Assembly: GCA_003168255.1 (NCBI GenBank) | Contig: PMSU01000098.1 | Span: 42,835 to 106,834, forward strand | Source of the DNA: Actinomycetota bacterium | GTDB taxonomy: Bacteria > Actinomycetota > Actinomycetes > Streptosporangiales > Streptosporangiaceae | Reading direction: 5' to 3' | Length of the DNA stretch: 64,000 bases | Shown here: piece by piece, positions 51,943 to 60,650 of the stretch | Numbering within the stretch: position 1 is the stretch's first letter | Layout: each line of letters opens with the position of its first letter | Position numbers and translations under genes: made by a program | Notes under the pieces: model-generated | The model's input: the letters and a program-made list of their open reading frames with translations, nothing else | Database searches by the model: none | What the model was told of the DNA's origin: nothing

Positions 51943-53751
51943 ATGGCTGACAGATTCCCCAGCCCGTTCGAGATGGGCACCCCGGCCGGCGCCGAGGGCT
52001 GGCAGGATCTCTACGCATACTCCTCGATCTTCAGCGAAGACCGGCGCGAGTACGAAGACTCCATGTTCTGGTTCCAGGACGGCGTGCACACTCCGGAGGT
52101 CGTTCCGCCGTGGGACGCGACGATCCTGGAGTATGCCCTGATCGCCCTGTCGCAGTACAACACGCGGCACTACGTCATCCCGCCTGCCCGCGGCGTCGAC
52201 GTCCGGATCCTGAACGGCTACATGTACCTGTCACCCGTCGGGGTGAGCGATCCGGCCGAGATCGAGTCCCGGGTGCCCGAGTTCATGGAGCGGGCGGGCT
52301 ACTACTTCCAGAACTGGGACAAGCTCTACGCCGCCTGGCTGCCGAAGGTCCGCGCCCTGATCGACGAGCTCGAGGCGGTGTCGTTCGAGCCGCTGCCGAA
52401 TCGCGAGGATATGGCGGTTATCACCGAAGGCCGGGGAGTGGGCAGCGGGTTCGAACTGGTTGCCTCCTATAACCGCCTGCTCGAGCTCGTCCTGAAGCTG
52501 TGGAACTACCACTTCGAGTTCCTCAACCTCGGTTACGCCGCCTACCTGGACTTCTTCGGCTTCTGCAAGGGGCTCTTCCCCAATATCCCTGACCAGGCCA
52601 TCGCGAAGATGGTCGCCGGAGTCCACGTAGACCTGTTCCAGCCCGACGACGAGCTCAAGAAGCTCGCGGTGCTCGCTATCCGGCTCGGCGTCGATGAGCA
52701 GGTCGAGCACGGCACCGTTGATGAAGTCCTGGCCCGGCTCGACGCCAATCATGATGGGCGCACCTGGGTCACGGCCTGGGAGGAAGCCAAGCAGCCGTGG
52801 TTCAACTTCTCGGCCGGCAGCGGTTTCTACCACTCCGACAAGGTCTGGCTGGAGAACCTCGAGATACCGCTCGGGTTCATCCGCAACTACATCGCCAAGG
52901 CGCGGCGCGGCGAGTCGCTCGAGCGGCCGATGGCCGCCGTCAGCACCGAGCGCGACCGCATCGTGGCCGAGTACACCGAGCTGATCGGCAACGACGAGGA
53001 TCGCGGCACCTTCGAGGCGAAGCTCGGCCTGGCCCGCACGGTCTTCCCCTACGTCGAGAACCACAACTTCTACGTCGAGCACTGGGGTCACTCGATCATC
53101 TGGCGCAAGATGCGCGACCTCGGCGGGCTGTTCGTCAAGGAAGGCTTCTTCGCCGACGCCGACGACATCTTCCTGCTCCAGCGCAATGAGGTGCCAGCCG
53201 CGATCTTCGACATGTACCACAGCTGGGCCGTCGGCATACCGGCCCGCGGGCCCGCCTACTGGCCCAAGGAGATCGACCGCCGCAAGGGCATCCTGGATGT
53301 GCTGCGCGGCTGGTCCGCGCCGCCTGCGCTGGGTAAGCCGCCCGAGGTGATCACCGAGCCTTTCACCATCATGCTGTGGGGCATCACCTCCGACAGCGTC
53401 GAGCAGTGGCTCGGCGGCGCGCAGGAAGACGGCGGCCTGACCGGGTTCGCCGCCTCGCCCGGCATCGCCGAAGGCCCGGCCCGGGTGATCTTCTCGGCCG
53501 ACGGCATCTCGGAGCTACGCGACGGCGAGATCCTGGTCGCCCCGCTGACCGCGCCGTCGTGGGCACCGGTCTTCGGCAAGATCGCCGCGACCGTCACCGA
53601 CGTCGGCGGCATCATGAGCCACGCCGCGATCGTCTGCCGGGAGTACGGCCTGCCCGCCGTCACCGGCACCGCCTTCGGCACCAAGACCGTCAAGACCGGG
53701 CAGCGGCTGCGGGTGGACGGCAATACCGGCAAGGTCACGGTGCTCGACTAA
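51943..53751 (+). CDS. PEP-utilising histidine-domain subunit (PpsA/CreI-like aryl phosphotransferase)
   Basis: A 602-aa partner of the ATP-binding subunit. The C-terminal ~110 residues are the swivelling phosphohistidine domain: SPGIAEGPARVIFSADGISELRDGEILVAPLTAPSW and GGIMSHAAIVCREYGLPAVTG, with the phosphorylated His at residue 560. The first ~480 residues are not a classical PEP/pyruvate TIM barrel and would hold the substrate site. This corresponds to the ~70-kDa phenylphosphate synthase subunit that transfers the phosphoryl group to phenol. ATG 51943 has AGGAAGGA upstream. Substrate (phenol, cresol or another phenolic) is inferred from the island. Confidence 0.83.
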   Translation: MADRFPSPFEMGTPAGAEGWQDLYAYSSIFSEDRREYEDSMFWFQDGVHTPEVVPPWDATILEYALIALSQYNTRHYVIPPARGVDVRILNGYMYLSPVGVSDPAEIESRVPEFMERAGYYFQNWDKLYAAWLPKVRALIDELEAVSFEPLPNREDMAVITEGRGVGSGFELVASYNRLLELVLKLWNYHFEFLNLGYAAYLDFFGFCKGLFPNIPDQAIAKMVAGVHVDLFQPDDELKKLAVLAIRLGVDEQVEHGTVDEVLARLDANHDGRTWVTAWEEAKQPWFNFSAGSGFYHSDKVWLENLEIPLGFIRNYIAKARRGESLERPMAAVSTERDRIVAEYTELIGNDEDRGTFEAKLGLARTVFPYVENHNFYVEHWGHSIIWRKMRDLGGLFVKEGFFADADDIFLLQRNEVPAAIFDMYHSWAVGIPARGPAYWPKEIDRRKGILDVLRGWSAPPALGKPPEVITEPFTIMLWGITSDSVEQWLGGAQEDGGLTGFAASPGIAEGPARVIFSADGISELRDGEILVAPLTAPSWAPVFGKIAATVTDVGGIMSHAAIVCREYGLPAVTGTAFGTKTVKTGQRLRVDGNTGKVTVLD

Positions 53752-53807
53752 AAGATCTTTTTAGCCGAACGGAGCACAGCAATCGAACACGTAAGGGAGA
53801 CCAGCGC

Positions 53808-55058
53808 ATGTTGACCGCCGAGCAGAACGACGAGTTGACCGATATCGCTCCCGGCACGCCCATGGGTGAGCTACTGCGCCGTTACTGGTATCCCGTCGCG
53901 TTCACCAGGGAGCTCGATGAGTTCCCGGTTAAGAAGTCCCGGCTGCTTGGCGAGGACTGGGCGGTTTACCGGACCGCCTCGGGCCGGTACGGGATCGTGC
54001 CGGAGGCGTGCCCGCACCGGCGTGCCTCGCTCGCCTACGGCGTCGTCGAAGCGGACGGCATTCGCTGCGCGTACCACGGCTGGCTGTTCGGGCTGGACGG
54101 TACCTGCCTCGAGCAGCCCGCCGAGCGCGAGGAGACCAACTTCCGTGACCGGGTGCGGGCCAAGGCCGGCCAGGCCCAGGAGATGGGCGGGCTGGTCTGG
54201 GCGTACGTCGGCCCGCTGCCGGCTCCTGAGCTGCCCCGCTTCGACGTCTTCGTGATGGACGGCGTCCGCGACATCGGGTGGGCGGATCTGGACTGCAACT
54301 TCGTCCAGATCATGGAGAACGCAGTCGACCCTCACCACGTGGAGTTCCTGCACGGCCGTTACTTTCAGTTCATGGCCCGTCAGCAGGGTTACGAGGCCCC
54401 AGCGTCGTTCGGCAAAAAGCATGTAAAGGTCGGCTTCGACGCGTTCGAGTGGGGAATCATCAAGCGGCGCGTTGTCGAGGGTGCCAGCGAGGAGGACGAC
54501 GACTGGAAGGTCGGCCACCCGCTGGTCTTCCCCTACAACATGCGGGTTGGCGGGGCGAACATCGAGCAGATGCAGATCCGCGTCCCGGTCGACCGGACCA
54601 CGACGCGGTTCATGCTCTACAGCGTGCACGCCCCAGAAGGGATCGACTATCCCGAGCAGCTCCAGGTTCCGGACTACAAGATCCCGGTCTATCTGGAGAA
54701 CGGCCGGCACCGCACGGACTATGTCGAGGGCCAGGACATCATGGCGTGGGTGACGCAGGGCCAGATCACCGACCGGACAGCCGAGCATCTCGGCAGGTCC
54801 GACGTCGGCGTGACGATGCTGCGGCGGCTGTTCAAGTCCGAGATGACCAAGGTCGCGGCCGGCCAGGATCCGCTGGGCGTGTACCGCGACCACCGCGACC
54901 GCATTGACCTGCCGTGCGAGAAGAACAAGTTCGACGCCGGTCCCACCTTCGCCATCGACTTCATCGAGAAGGCCTCGACGAAGTTCAGCCCGCAGGCTGA
55001 CGCGCTGAAGAAACTGCACATCGAGGCCTGGGAGAACAGAAAGCAAGCCGCCTCGTGA
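53808..55058 (+). CDS. Aromatic ring-hydroxylating Rieske oxygenase, alpha subunit
   Basis: A 416-aa oxygenase. The Rieske centre uses Cys68/His70 (EACPHRRASLAYG) and Cys87/His90 (CAYHGWLFG). The mononuclear iron facial triad is indicated by NAVDPHHVEFLH (Asp174, His177, His182). The later segment QDIMAWVTQGQITDRTAEHLGRSDVGVTMLRR is typical of the phthalate/phenoxybenzoate-type group, so O-demethylation or dioxygenation with loss of a leaving group are both possible. ATG 53808 follows AGGGAGA; the track ORF starts within the previous gene's shadow. No beta subunit or reductase is adjacent. Confidence 0.9.
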   Translation: MLTAEQNDELTDIAPGTPMGELLRRYWYPVAFTRELDEFPVKKSRLLGEDWAVYRTASGRYGIVPEACPHRRASLAYGVVEADGIRCAYHGWLFGLDGTCLEQPAEREETNFRDRVRAKAGQAQEMGGLVWAYVGPLPAPELPRFDVFVMDGVRDIGWADLDCNFVQIMENAVDPHHVEFLHGRYFQFMARQQGYEAPASFGKKHVKVGFDAFEWGIIKRRVVEGASEEDDDWKVGHPLVFPYNMRVGGANIEQMQIRVPVDRTTTRFMLYSVHAPEGIDYPEQLQVPDYKIPVYLENGRHRTDYVEGQDIMAWVTQGQITDRTAEHLGRSDVGVTMLRRLFKSEMTKVAAGQDPLGVYRDHRDRIDLPCEKNKFDAGPTFAIDFIEKASTKFSPQADALKKLHIEAWENRKQAAS

Positions 55059-55342
55059 CAACCCCCGATAACGCGGGGCGGCTGGCCGACATCGCGACCG
55101 GGTTCGGCGTGGACCTGGCCCGCGGCTGGTTCCCGCTAGACGCGCAGCGGCACCGCGAGGACGCGCCGCGCTATTGCCCAGCCTGCGCCGCCCCCTTCGC
55201 GATCGGTGACGGCGGACATGGGCTGGCCACCGAGTACTGGGTGGCCAGCGACCGTGTTTTCGCCTGCTTCTGCGGTGCCTGCGGCTGGTCCGGTGACATC
55301 GTCCTCGCCGCCCGCGTGCTGGGCCACGAGGCGGAGCACTGA
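55055..55342 (+). CDS. Small CxxC protein linked to the Rieske oxygenase
   Basis: A 95-aa protein of unknown function, start GTG 55055 overlapping the oxygenase stop (GTGA). Two pairs of cysteines, YCPACAAPF and FCGACGW (with an extra Cys before), suggest a zinc ribbon or rubredoxin-like metal site. Coupled translation implies a dedicated partner of the oxygenase, for example an assembly or electron-transfer component. Not recognised as any named family. Confidence 0.7.
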   Translation: MTTPDNAGRLADIATGFGVDLARGWFPLDAQRHREDAPRYCPACAAPFAIGDGGHGLATEYWVASDRVFACFCGACGWSGDIVLAARVLGHEAEH

Positions 55343-55463
55343 ACGCAACACCTTAGCCGCGCAGATATTCGTGCCTGGCCCCGCCATGTCGTCCGAGCGA
55401 GGCGGCTTGGCGCCTGGCGATACGCTGCCGGTGCCCAGGTGCAGACGAAAGGACGAACGCCCG

Positions 55464-56036
55464 ATGGCCGAGATCCTCTTGTTCCACCACTCGCTCGGAC
55501 TGACGCGGGGCGTTGTGGCCTTCGCCGGCAAGCTGCGTGCGGCCGGACATTCGGTGCACACCCCCGATTACTACGACGGCCGCACCTTCGACAGCATCGA
55601 GGCGGGGGTCGCGTACGCCGATGAACTCGGCTCCGACGAGATCAGGGAGCGGGCCAGGCGGATCGCCGACGGACTCGGGGATGCGCTGGTCTACGCCGGG
55701 TTCTCGCTCGGCGTCGAGCTGGCGCAGATGCTGGCCCAGACCCGGCCGGGAGCCCGCGGGATGCTGATGTTCGACGGGTGCATACAGCCGCAGGAGTTCG
55801 GAACACCCTGGCCCTCCGGCGTACCGGTGCAGATCCACGGGATGGAGAATGACCCTTACTTCGTCGGCTATGAGCTCGACGCGGCCCGGGAACTCGTCAC
55901 CTCAGCGCAGGACGCCGAGCTGTTCCTCTACCCGGGCGACCGGCACCTGTTCGCCGACAGCTCCCTGCCGTGGTACGACGCCGACGCTGCGGCCCTGCTG
56001 ACCGAGCGAGTGCTCGGCTTCCTCACTGACCGATGA
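55464..56036 (+). CDS. Dienelactone hydrolase family protein
   Basis: An alpha/beta-hydrolase of 190 aa. MAEILLFHHSLGLTRGVVAFAGKLRAAGHSVHTPDYYDGRTF is the typical DLH start. The nucleophile elbow is GFSLG (Ser rather than the Cys of true dienelactone hydrolase), Asp lies near ENDPYFVGYE and His in GDRHLFAD. Ring-fission product or ester hydrolysis is possible. ATG 55464 is preceded by AAAGGACG; the track ORF is extended upstream. Confidence 0.82.
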   Translation: MAEILLFHHSLGLTRGVVAFAGKLRAAGHSVHTPDYYDGRTFDSIEAGVAYADELGSDEIRERARRIADGLGDALVYAGFSLGVELAQMLAQTRPGARGMLMFDGCIQPQEFGTPWPSGVPVQIHGMENDPYFVGYELDAARELVTSAQDAELFLYPGDRHLFADSSLPWYDADAAALLTERVLGFLTDR

Positions 56037-56516
56037 AGACCACCGCGCCCGGCTCGGCAATTCACCCAACCTCGTCACATAACGCGGATAATCCGCCGCC
56101 ACATACCGGCCTTCGCGGTGGCCGCTCAGACCTTGTACCCGCGGCGGGCCGGGATTCTGTCGCATCAGGCGGGGGAGCGTTGAAGAATACGCCGGTCTGC
56201 GCGTCGTTGCCCGTCCGGCCCAGCGAGCCCACCGTGACGCAGGCCAAGACGGTCACGCCGAGGATTGCATAGACAGGGGAGAAGGATGCCGCTCGTGAGC
56301 GCGATCCCGCTGAACCGACATGGAAAAGAGCATGTCGCCGTCCCCAATGCCGAAGTCCGCGTCGTCGGTCTCATGGAGAGCGCGCGAAACCTCTGCCCCG
56401 TCCCAGGCGGCTGCGTGGATCCCCGGGAACTCACCAAGGATCTTCTGTCAGGACGGAGCCGAGATAAGAAACGACCCCCGCTTGCGCAGGGGCCGTCGGG
56501 CCATAGGCGCGAGCCC
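56037..56516. other. 480-bp region without a recognised gene
   Basis: Between the DLH-like gene and the NYN pseudogene. Track ORFs in several frames overlap with no ribosome site or family motif. A CCCCCGC...GCAGGGG imperfect hairpin lies near 56476-56492. Confidence 0.4.
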
Positions 56517-57129
56517 ATGGCGGGGTACGCAGCCGCCTATATCGATGGCTTCGACCTCTACTTCGGCATCCGCGAGAAGGGCCGACGCTACCTCTGGCTC
56601 GACCTCGAAGGTCTCGTTCAGAGCCTGCTCAAGCCGCACCAGCAGCTCGTCGCCGTTCGCTACTTCACCGCTCGCGTTCGCAACGACCCTCCCGCTGAGC
56701 AACGCTCAGCAGACGTACCTAAACGCTCTAGCTGCCCACAGCAGCATGCTGGACATCAGACGAGGCCGCTTCCAGCAAAAGTCCAAGACCTGCCACTCGT
56801 GCCGCTCCTCATGGTATGAGTACGAGGAGAAGGAAAGCGATGTCTCGCTTTCGGTCTCTCTGCTCGAAGATGGCGTCAACGAGCTCTTCGACACGGCATT
56901 GATCGTCTCTGCTGACAGCGACATGTCACCCGCGATACGCGCGCTCAGACGCCTCGTGCCAGGGGTGAGAGTTATAGCCGCACTACCGCCCAACAGGAGA
57001 TCGTTCGGGCTCACGGCAGCCTGTGACGCAGCCATCCCGATCGGGATGGCTAAGGTGCGTCAATCGCAGCTGCCGAACACCGTCAAGGCCGGTTCGCATG
57101 CCCTCCTCCGCCCGTCTCATTGGACCTAG
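56517..57129 (+). pseudogene. NYN/PIN-like ribonuclease gene with +1 frameshift
   Basis: Frame one (from ATG 56517) encodes AAAYIDGFDLYFGIREKGRR and LVAVRYFTARVRNDPPAEQR, the N-terminal half of a NYN (DUF88-like) domain with its first acidic residue. The continuation QQTYLNALAAHSSMLDIRRG, CHSCRSSWYEYEEKESDVSL and DTALIVSADSDMSPAIRALR lies in the next frame. Skipping the T at 56706 joins them exactly. Together they restore the Asp residues (D in IDGF, SADSD) of the nuclease and the CHSC zinc knuckle. Either a decayed gene, a sequencing indel or, less likely, programmed frameshifting. Confidence 0.78.
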
Positions 57130-57191
57130 CCGCAACCCAGGCCGATACTGGGCCGAGGCGGCGCACTGAGCTGAGGCGCAGCACCGTGATC

Positions 57192-58619
57192 TCAGACCTG
57201 CATCACCACGGCCTGGGGCTCGGTGAAGAACTCGCGGCTGAAAGTGCCGCCCTCGCGGCCGATGCCGGAGTCGCCGACGCCGCCGAACGGCGCTCGCAGA
57301 TCCCTGATGAAGAAGCAGTTCACCCAGACGGTCCCGGCCCTTAGTGCGGCCGGTACCCGGTGTGCGCGGGACAGGCTCTCGGTGAAGACCATCGCGTTCA
57401 GGCCGTACCGCGTGCTGTTCGCCATCTCGACCGCGTCCTGCTCGGTGTCGAAGGGGTGCACGGTCACGATCGGCCCGAACACTTCCTCGCAGACCACGCG
57501 GGAGTCAAGCGGAGCGTCGAGGACGACGGTGGGCCGGACCACCCAGCCGTCACCGAGCCCACCGGTGGCCATCGTGCCGACGCCGGCCTGCACTTCCTCG
57601 AAGTAGCCGCGCACCTTCTTGTAGTGCTCCTCCGAAGCGAGCGGGCCAAGCTGGGTGGCCGGGTCCTTCGGGTCGCCGACGACCAGGCCGGCCGCGGCGG
57701 CGGTGAATCGGCGCACGAACTCGGCGTAGATGCCGCGCTGGACGAACAGCCGTGAGCCGGCCAGGCACACCTGCCCGGCGTTGGTGAAGATCGCCTTGAT
57801 CGACCAGTCGACCGCGTTGTCCAGGTCCGCGTCGTCGAAAACGAGGTTGGCGCCCTTGCCGCCGAGTTCCAGGCTGACCGGCACCAGGTTGGCCGACGCC
57901 GCTCGGGCGATCGCCCGGCCGGTGCCGGACTCCCCGGTGAACGTGATCCGGTCCACGCCGGGATGCTCGGTCAGCGCCGACCCCGCCGACCCGGGCCCGT
58001 AGCCGTGCAGCACGTTGAGCACGCCGGGCGGCAGCCCTGCCTCAAGGGCGAGCCGCCCCAGCAGCGCCGCGGATGCGGGGGTGTCCTCGGCCGGCTTGAG
58101 TATCACCGTGTTCCCCCAGGCCAGCGCCGGGGCTACCTTCCACGATTCGAGCATGAGCGGGAAATTCCACGGCGCGATCGCCGCGACCACGCCGGCCGGC
58201 GGGAACAAGGTATAGGCGTGGTGCCCGGTGTCCATCGGCAGTGTCTCGCCGGCGCTGAGCCGGGCGTGGTCGGCGAAGAACCGGAAGTTCTGCGCGGTGC
58301 GCGGGACGTCCTTGGTGCGGGCATCGGTGATCGGCTTGCCCATGTCGCGGGTGTCGGCCATGGCGAGCTCGTCGCCGTGCTGCTCGATCAGGTCCGCGAG
58401 CCGGTGCAGCAGCGCGCCCCGCTTGGCGAACCCCAGCCGCGGCCACGGGCCGGTGTCGAACGCCGCGCGCGCCGCGGTGACGGCACGGTCGGCGTCCTGC
58501 GCCCCGCCGAGTGCCACCTCGGCATAGGGCGCCTGCGTCCACGGGTCGACGGTGGTGAAGCGAGCGCCAGAGACAGACTCGACTTCCTGCCCGTCGATCA
58601 CGTGCGGGATCAGGTCCAT
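57192..58619 (-). CDS. dmpC: 2-hydroxymuconic semialdehyde dehydrogenase
   Basis: Aldehyde dehydrogenase of 475 aa. Catalytic Cys285 is in FTNAGQVCLAGSR and general base Glu251 in LELGGKGAN; the cofactor motif is FTGESGTGRAIA. The pattern fits HMSD (DmpC/XylG), which oxidises the ring-cleavage semialdehyde to 2-hydroxymuconate, the substrate of the tautomerase at 48349. ATG 58619 follows AAAGGA; the track ORF is overextended. Last recognisable gene of the minus-strand lower-pathway operon. Confidence 0.88.
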   Translation of the reverse strand: MDLIPHVIDGQEVESVSGARFTTVDPWTQAPYAEVALGGAQDADRAVTAARAAFDTGPWPRLGFAKRGALLHRLADLIEQHGDELAMADTRDMGKPITDARTKDVPRTAQNFRFFADHARLSAGETLPMDTGHHAYTLFPPAGVVAAIAPWNFPLMLESWKVAPALAWGNTVILKPAEDTPASAALLGRLALEAGLPPGVLNVLHGYGPGSAGSALTEHPGVDRITFTGESGTGRAIARAASANLVPVSLELGGKGANLVFDDADLDNAVDWSIKAIFTNAGQVCLAGSRLFVQRGIYAEFVRRFTAAAAGLVVGDPKDPATQLGPLASEEHYKKVRGYFEEVQAGVGTMATGGLGDGWVVRPTVVLDAPLDSRVVCEEVFGPIVTVHPFDTEQDAVEMANSTRYGLNAMVFTESLSRAHRVPAALRAGTVWVNCFFIRDLRAPFGGVGDSGIGREGGTFSREFFTEPQAVVMQV

Positions 58620-58660
58620 GACCGATCCTTTCCGGCCGGTGTCATCGTCAGTGTGCCGCG

Positions 58661-59707
58661 TCAGCGCGCGCCGGTGGCGGCGAGGTCTCGCTCCTGGGCC
58701 ATTTGCAGGGCGATGTCGATCAGCATGTCCTCCTGGCCGCCCACGTAGCCGAGCTCGCCCGCCTTCTGCAGGATCTTGTGGGCCGGCACCTGGTAGCGCT
58801 CGGCCGCGTGTTCCGCGTGCAGCAGGAACGACGAGTAGACGCCCGCCCATCCCTGCACGATCGCCGTGCGATCCGCCTTGGGCCAGCGCGGCAGGTACGG
58901 ACGGACGACTTCCTCGGCAGCGTCCAGCACGCCGCCGACATCCACTCCGGTTTCGACGCCGAGATGGTTGAAGGTCGCGGCGAGCACCTCGGTCGGTGAG
59001 TTGCCCGCGCCGGCGCCGAGAGCGCACAGCGAGCCGTCGATCTGCCGGGCGCCGGTCTGGAATGCGAGCACCGAGTTGGCCACGCCGAGCGACAGGTTCT
59101 GATGTCCGTGGAAGCCGACCTGCGCATCCTCGCCGACTTCGGCGACCAGGGCGGCGATGCGCAGGCGCGCCTCGTCCAGGACGAGCGCGCCGGCCGAGTC
59201 CACCGCGTAGACGCAGTCAGCCCCCGCATCGACCATGATGCGCGCCTGCCTGGCGAGTTCGTCCGGCGTGGTGCGGTGCGACATCATCAGGAAGCCGACG
59301 GTCTCCATGCCGAGGGAGCGGGCGATGCCGAAGTGCTGGACGGAGACGTCCGCCTCCGTGCAGTGCGTCGCGATGCGGGCGATCGCGGCTCCGTTCTCCC
59401 GGGCAGCGCGCAGGTCATCCATCGTGCCGATGCCGGGGACGAGCAGGATCGCGATCCTGGCCCGTTTCGCCTCTTCCGCTGCCGCCGCGATGAGCTGCAT
59501 CTCGTCGACACGGGAGAAACCGTAGTTGAACGAGGACCCGCCGACCCCGTCGCCGTGCGAGACCTCGATCACCTCGACGCCGGACGAGTCGAGCGCGTGC
59601 ACGGTGGCGCGGACCTGCTCCTCGGTGAACTGGTGCGACATCGCGTGGCTGCCGTCGCGCAGGGTGGTATCGGTGATGCGCACGGCTCGCTGGGTTCCGC
59701 CGGTCAT
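58661..59707 (-). CDS. dmpG: 4-hydroxy-2-oxovalerate aldolase
   Basis: A 348-aa HMGL-like TIM-barrel aldolase: [24 protein letters not shown] (Arg/Asp metal-site motif), [34 protein letters not shown] (metal His pair) and the C-terminal DmpG communication domain ending [16 protein letters not shown]. It cleaves 4-hydroxy-2-oxovalerate to pyruvate and acetaldehyde and channels acetaldehyde to the dehydrogenase encoded immediately upstream, with which it overlaps by ATGA. Confidence 0.94.
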   Translation of the reverse strand: MTGGTQRAVRITDTTLRDGSHAMSHQFTEEQVRATVHALDSSGVEVIEVSHGDGVGGSSFNYGFSRVDEMQLIAAAAEEAKRARIAILLVPGIGTMDDLRAARENGAAIARIATHCTEADVSVQHFGIARSLGMETVGFLMMSHRTTPDELARQARIMVDAGADCVYAVDSAGALVLDEARLRIAALVAEVGEDAQVGFHGHQNLSLGVANSVLAFQTGARQIDGSLCALGAGAGNSPTEVLAATFNHLGVETGVDVGGVLDAAEEVVRPYLPRWPKADRTAIVQGWAGVYSSFLLHAEHAAERYQVPAHKILQKAGELGYVGGQEDMLIDIALQMAQERDLAATGAR

Positions 59708-60606
59708 GCCGTCACCGCCTGGCTCAGCTTGGTGGCCACGAGCTCGCCGACCCGAGCCGCGGCCGCGGTCATGATGTCGAGGTTGCCGGCGTACTGCGGC
59801 AGGTAGTCTCCGGCACCCCGTACCTCGAGGAACACCGAGACCCGGCCATTGCCGTTCCACTGCTCGCGCGGCTCGTCGAACTGCGGCGCCGCCCGGAGCT
59901 GGTAGCCCGGCACGTACTGCTGTACCTCGGCGACACGCAGGCGCACGGACTCGGTGATGAGGTCATGATCCGCGTCGGGCGGGATGGCGCAGAAGACGGT
60001 GTCGCGCATGATCATCGGTGGTTCCACCGGGTTCAGGACGATGATCGCCTTGCCTTTGGGAGTGCCGCCGAGTTCGCGGACGGCGCGGCTGGTGGTGTGC
60101 GTGAACTCGTCGATGTTGGCCCGCGTTCCGGGTCCGGCGGACTTGGCTGCGACCGACGCCACGATCTCGGCGTACGCCACGTCGACCACGCGGGAGACAG
60201 CATGCACGATCGGCACGGTGGCCTGGGCGCCGCAGCTGATCATGTTGATGTTCGGCGCGTCTACGTGTTCGTGGAAGTTGACCGGCGGGCAGACGAGCGG
60301 CCCGACGGCGGCGGGGGTGAGGTCGATCGCGACGATGCCGGCGTCGGCGAGCCGCGGGGCGGCGGCCCGGTGCGCCTTGGCCGATGTCGCGTCGAAGACG
60401 ATGTCCGGCAGCGGATCTTGTTCCAGCAGCCAGTCGAGTCCGTCGGCGGATGCGGCGATCCCGAGGTCACGGGCCCGGCGGAGCCCATCGGACTCGACGA
60501 CGCCGACCACGTATCCGACCTCGATGACGTCGCTGCGGCGCAGCTTGGCCAGCAGATCTGTGCCGATGTTGCCCGGACCGATGATCGCCGCGAGTACCTT
60601 GCTCAT
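59704..60606 (-). CDS. dmpF: Acetaldehyde dehydrogenase (acylating)
   Basis: A 300-aa enzyme that converts acetaldehyde, NAD+ and CoA to acetyl-CoA. [22 protein letters not shown] is the Rossmann start, the catalytic Cys lies in [18 protein letters not shown], and [18 protein letters not shown] and [18 protein letters not shown] are DmpF family motifs. ATG 60606 follows GGAGGC. Forms the channelling complex with the aldolase encoded downstream. Confidence 0.94.
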   Translation of the reverse strand: MSKVLAAIIGPGNIGTDLLAKLRRSDVIEVGYVVGVVESDGLRRARDLGIAASADGLDWLLEQDPLPDIVFDATSAKAHRAAAPRLADAGIVAIDLTPAAVGPLVCPPVNFHEHVDAPNINMISCGAQATVPIVHAVSRVVDVAYAEIVASVAAKSAGPGTRANIDEFTHTTSRAVRELGGTPKGKAIIVLNPVEPPMIMRDTVFCAIPPDADHDLITESVRLRVAEVQQYVPGYQLRAAPQFDEPREQWNGNGRVSVFLEVRGAGDYLPQYAGNLDIMTAAAARVGELVATKLSQAVTA

Positions 60607-60650
60607 GCGCTTGCCTCCATCGGTGTCGGCCCGCCGCTGGCCGGTCGGTA

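Noticed and set aside
50798-53751. Rifampicin phosphotransferase
   Set aside because: That enzyme is one polypeptide; here the domains are on two genes inside an aromatic catabolic cluster, which fits phenol/cresol phosphorylating enzymes better, although a search is needed to exclude it.
53745-53775. AAAAGATCTTTT palindrome as a terminator between the phosphotransferase and Rieske genes
   Set aside because: The AT-only stem is short and weak, and the genes appear to be one transcription unit; at most a minor processing site.
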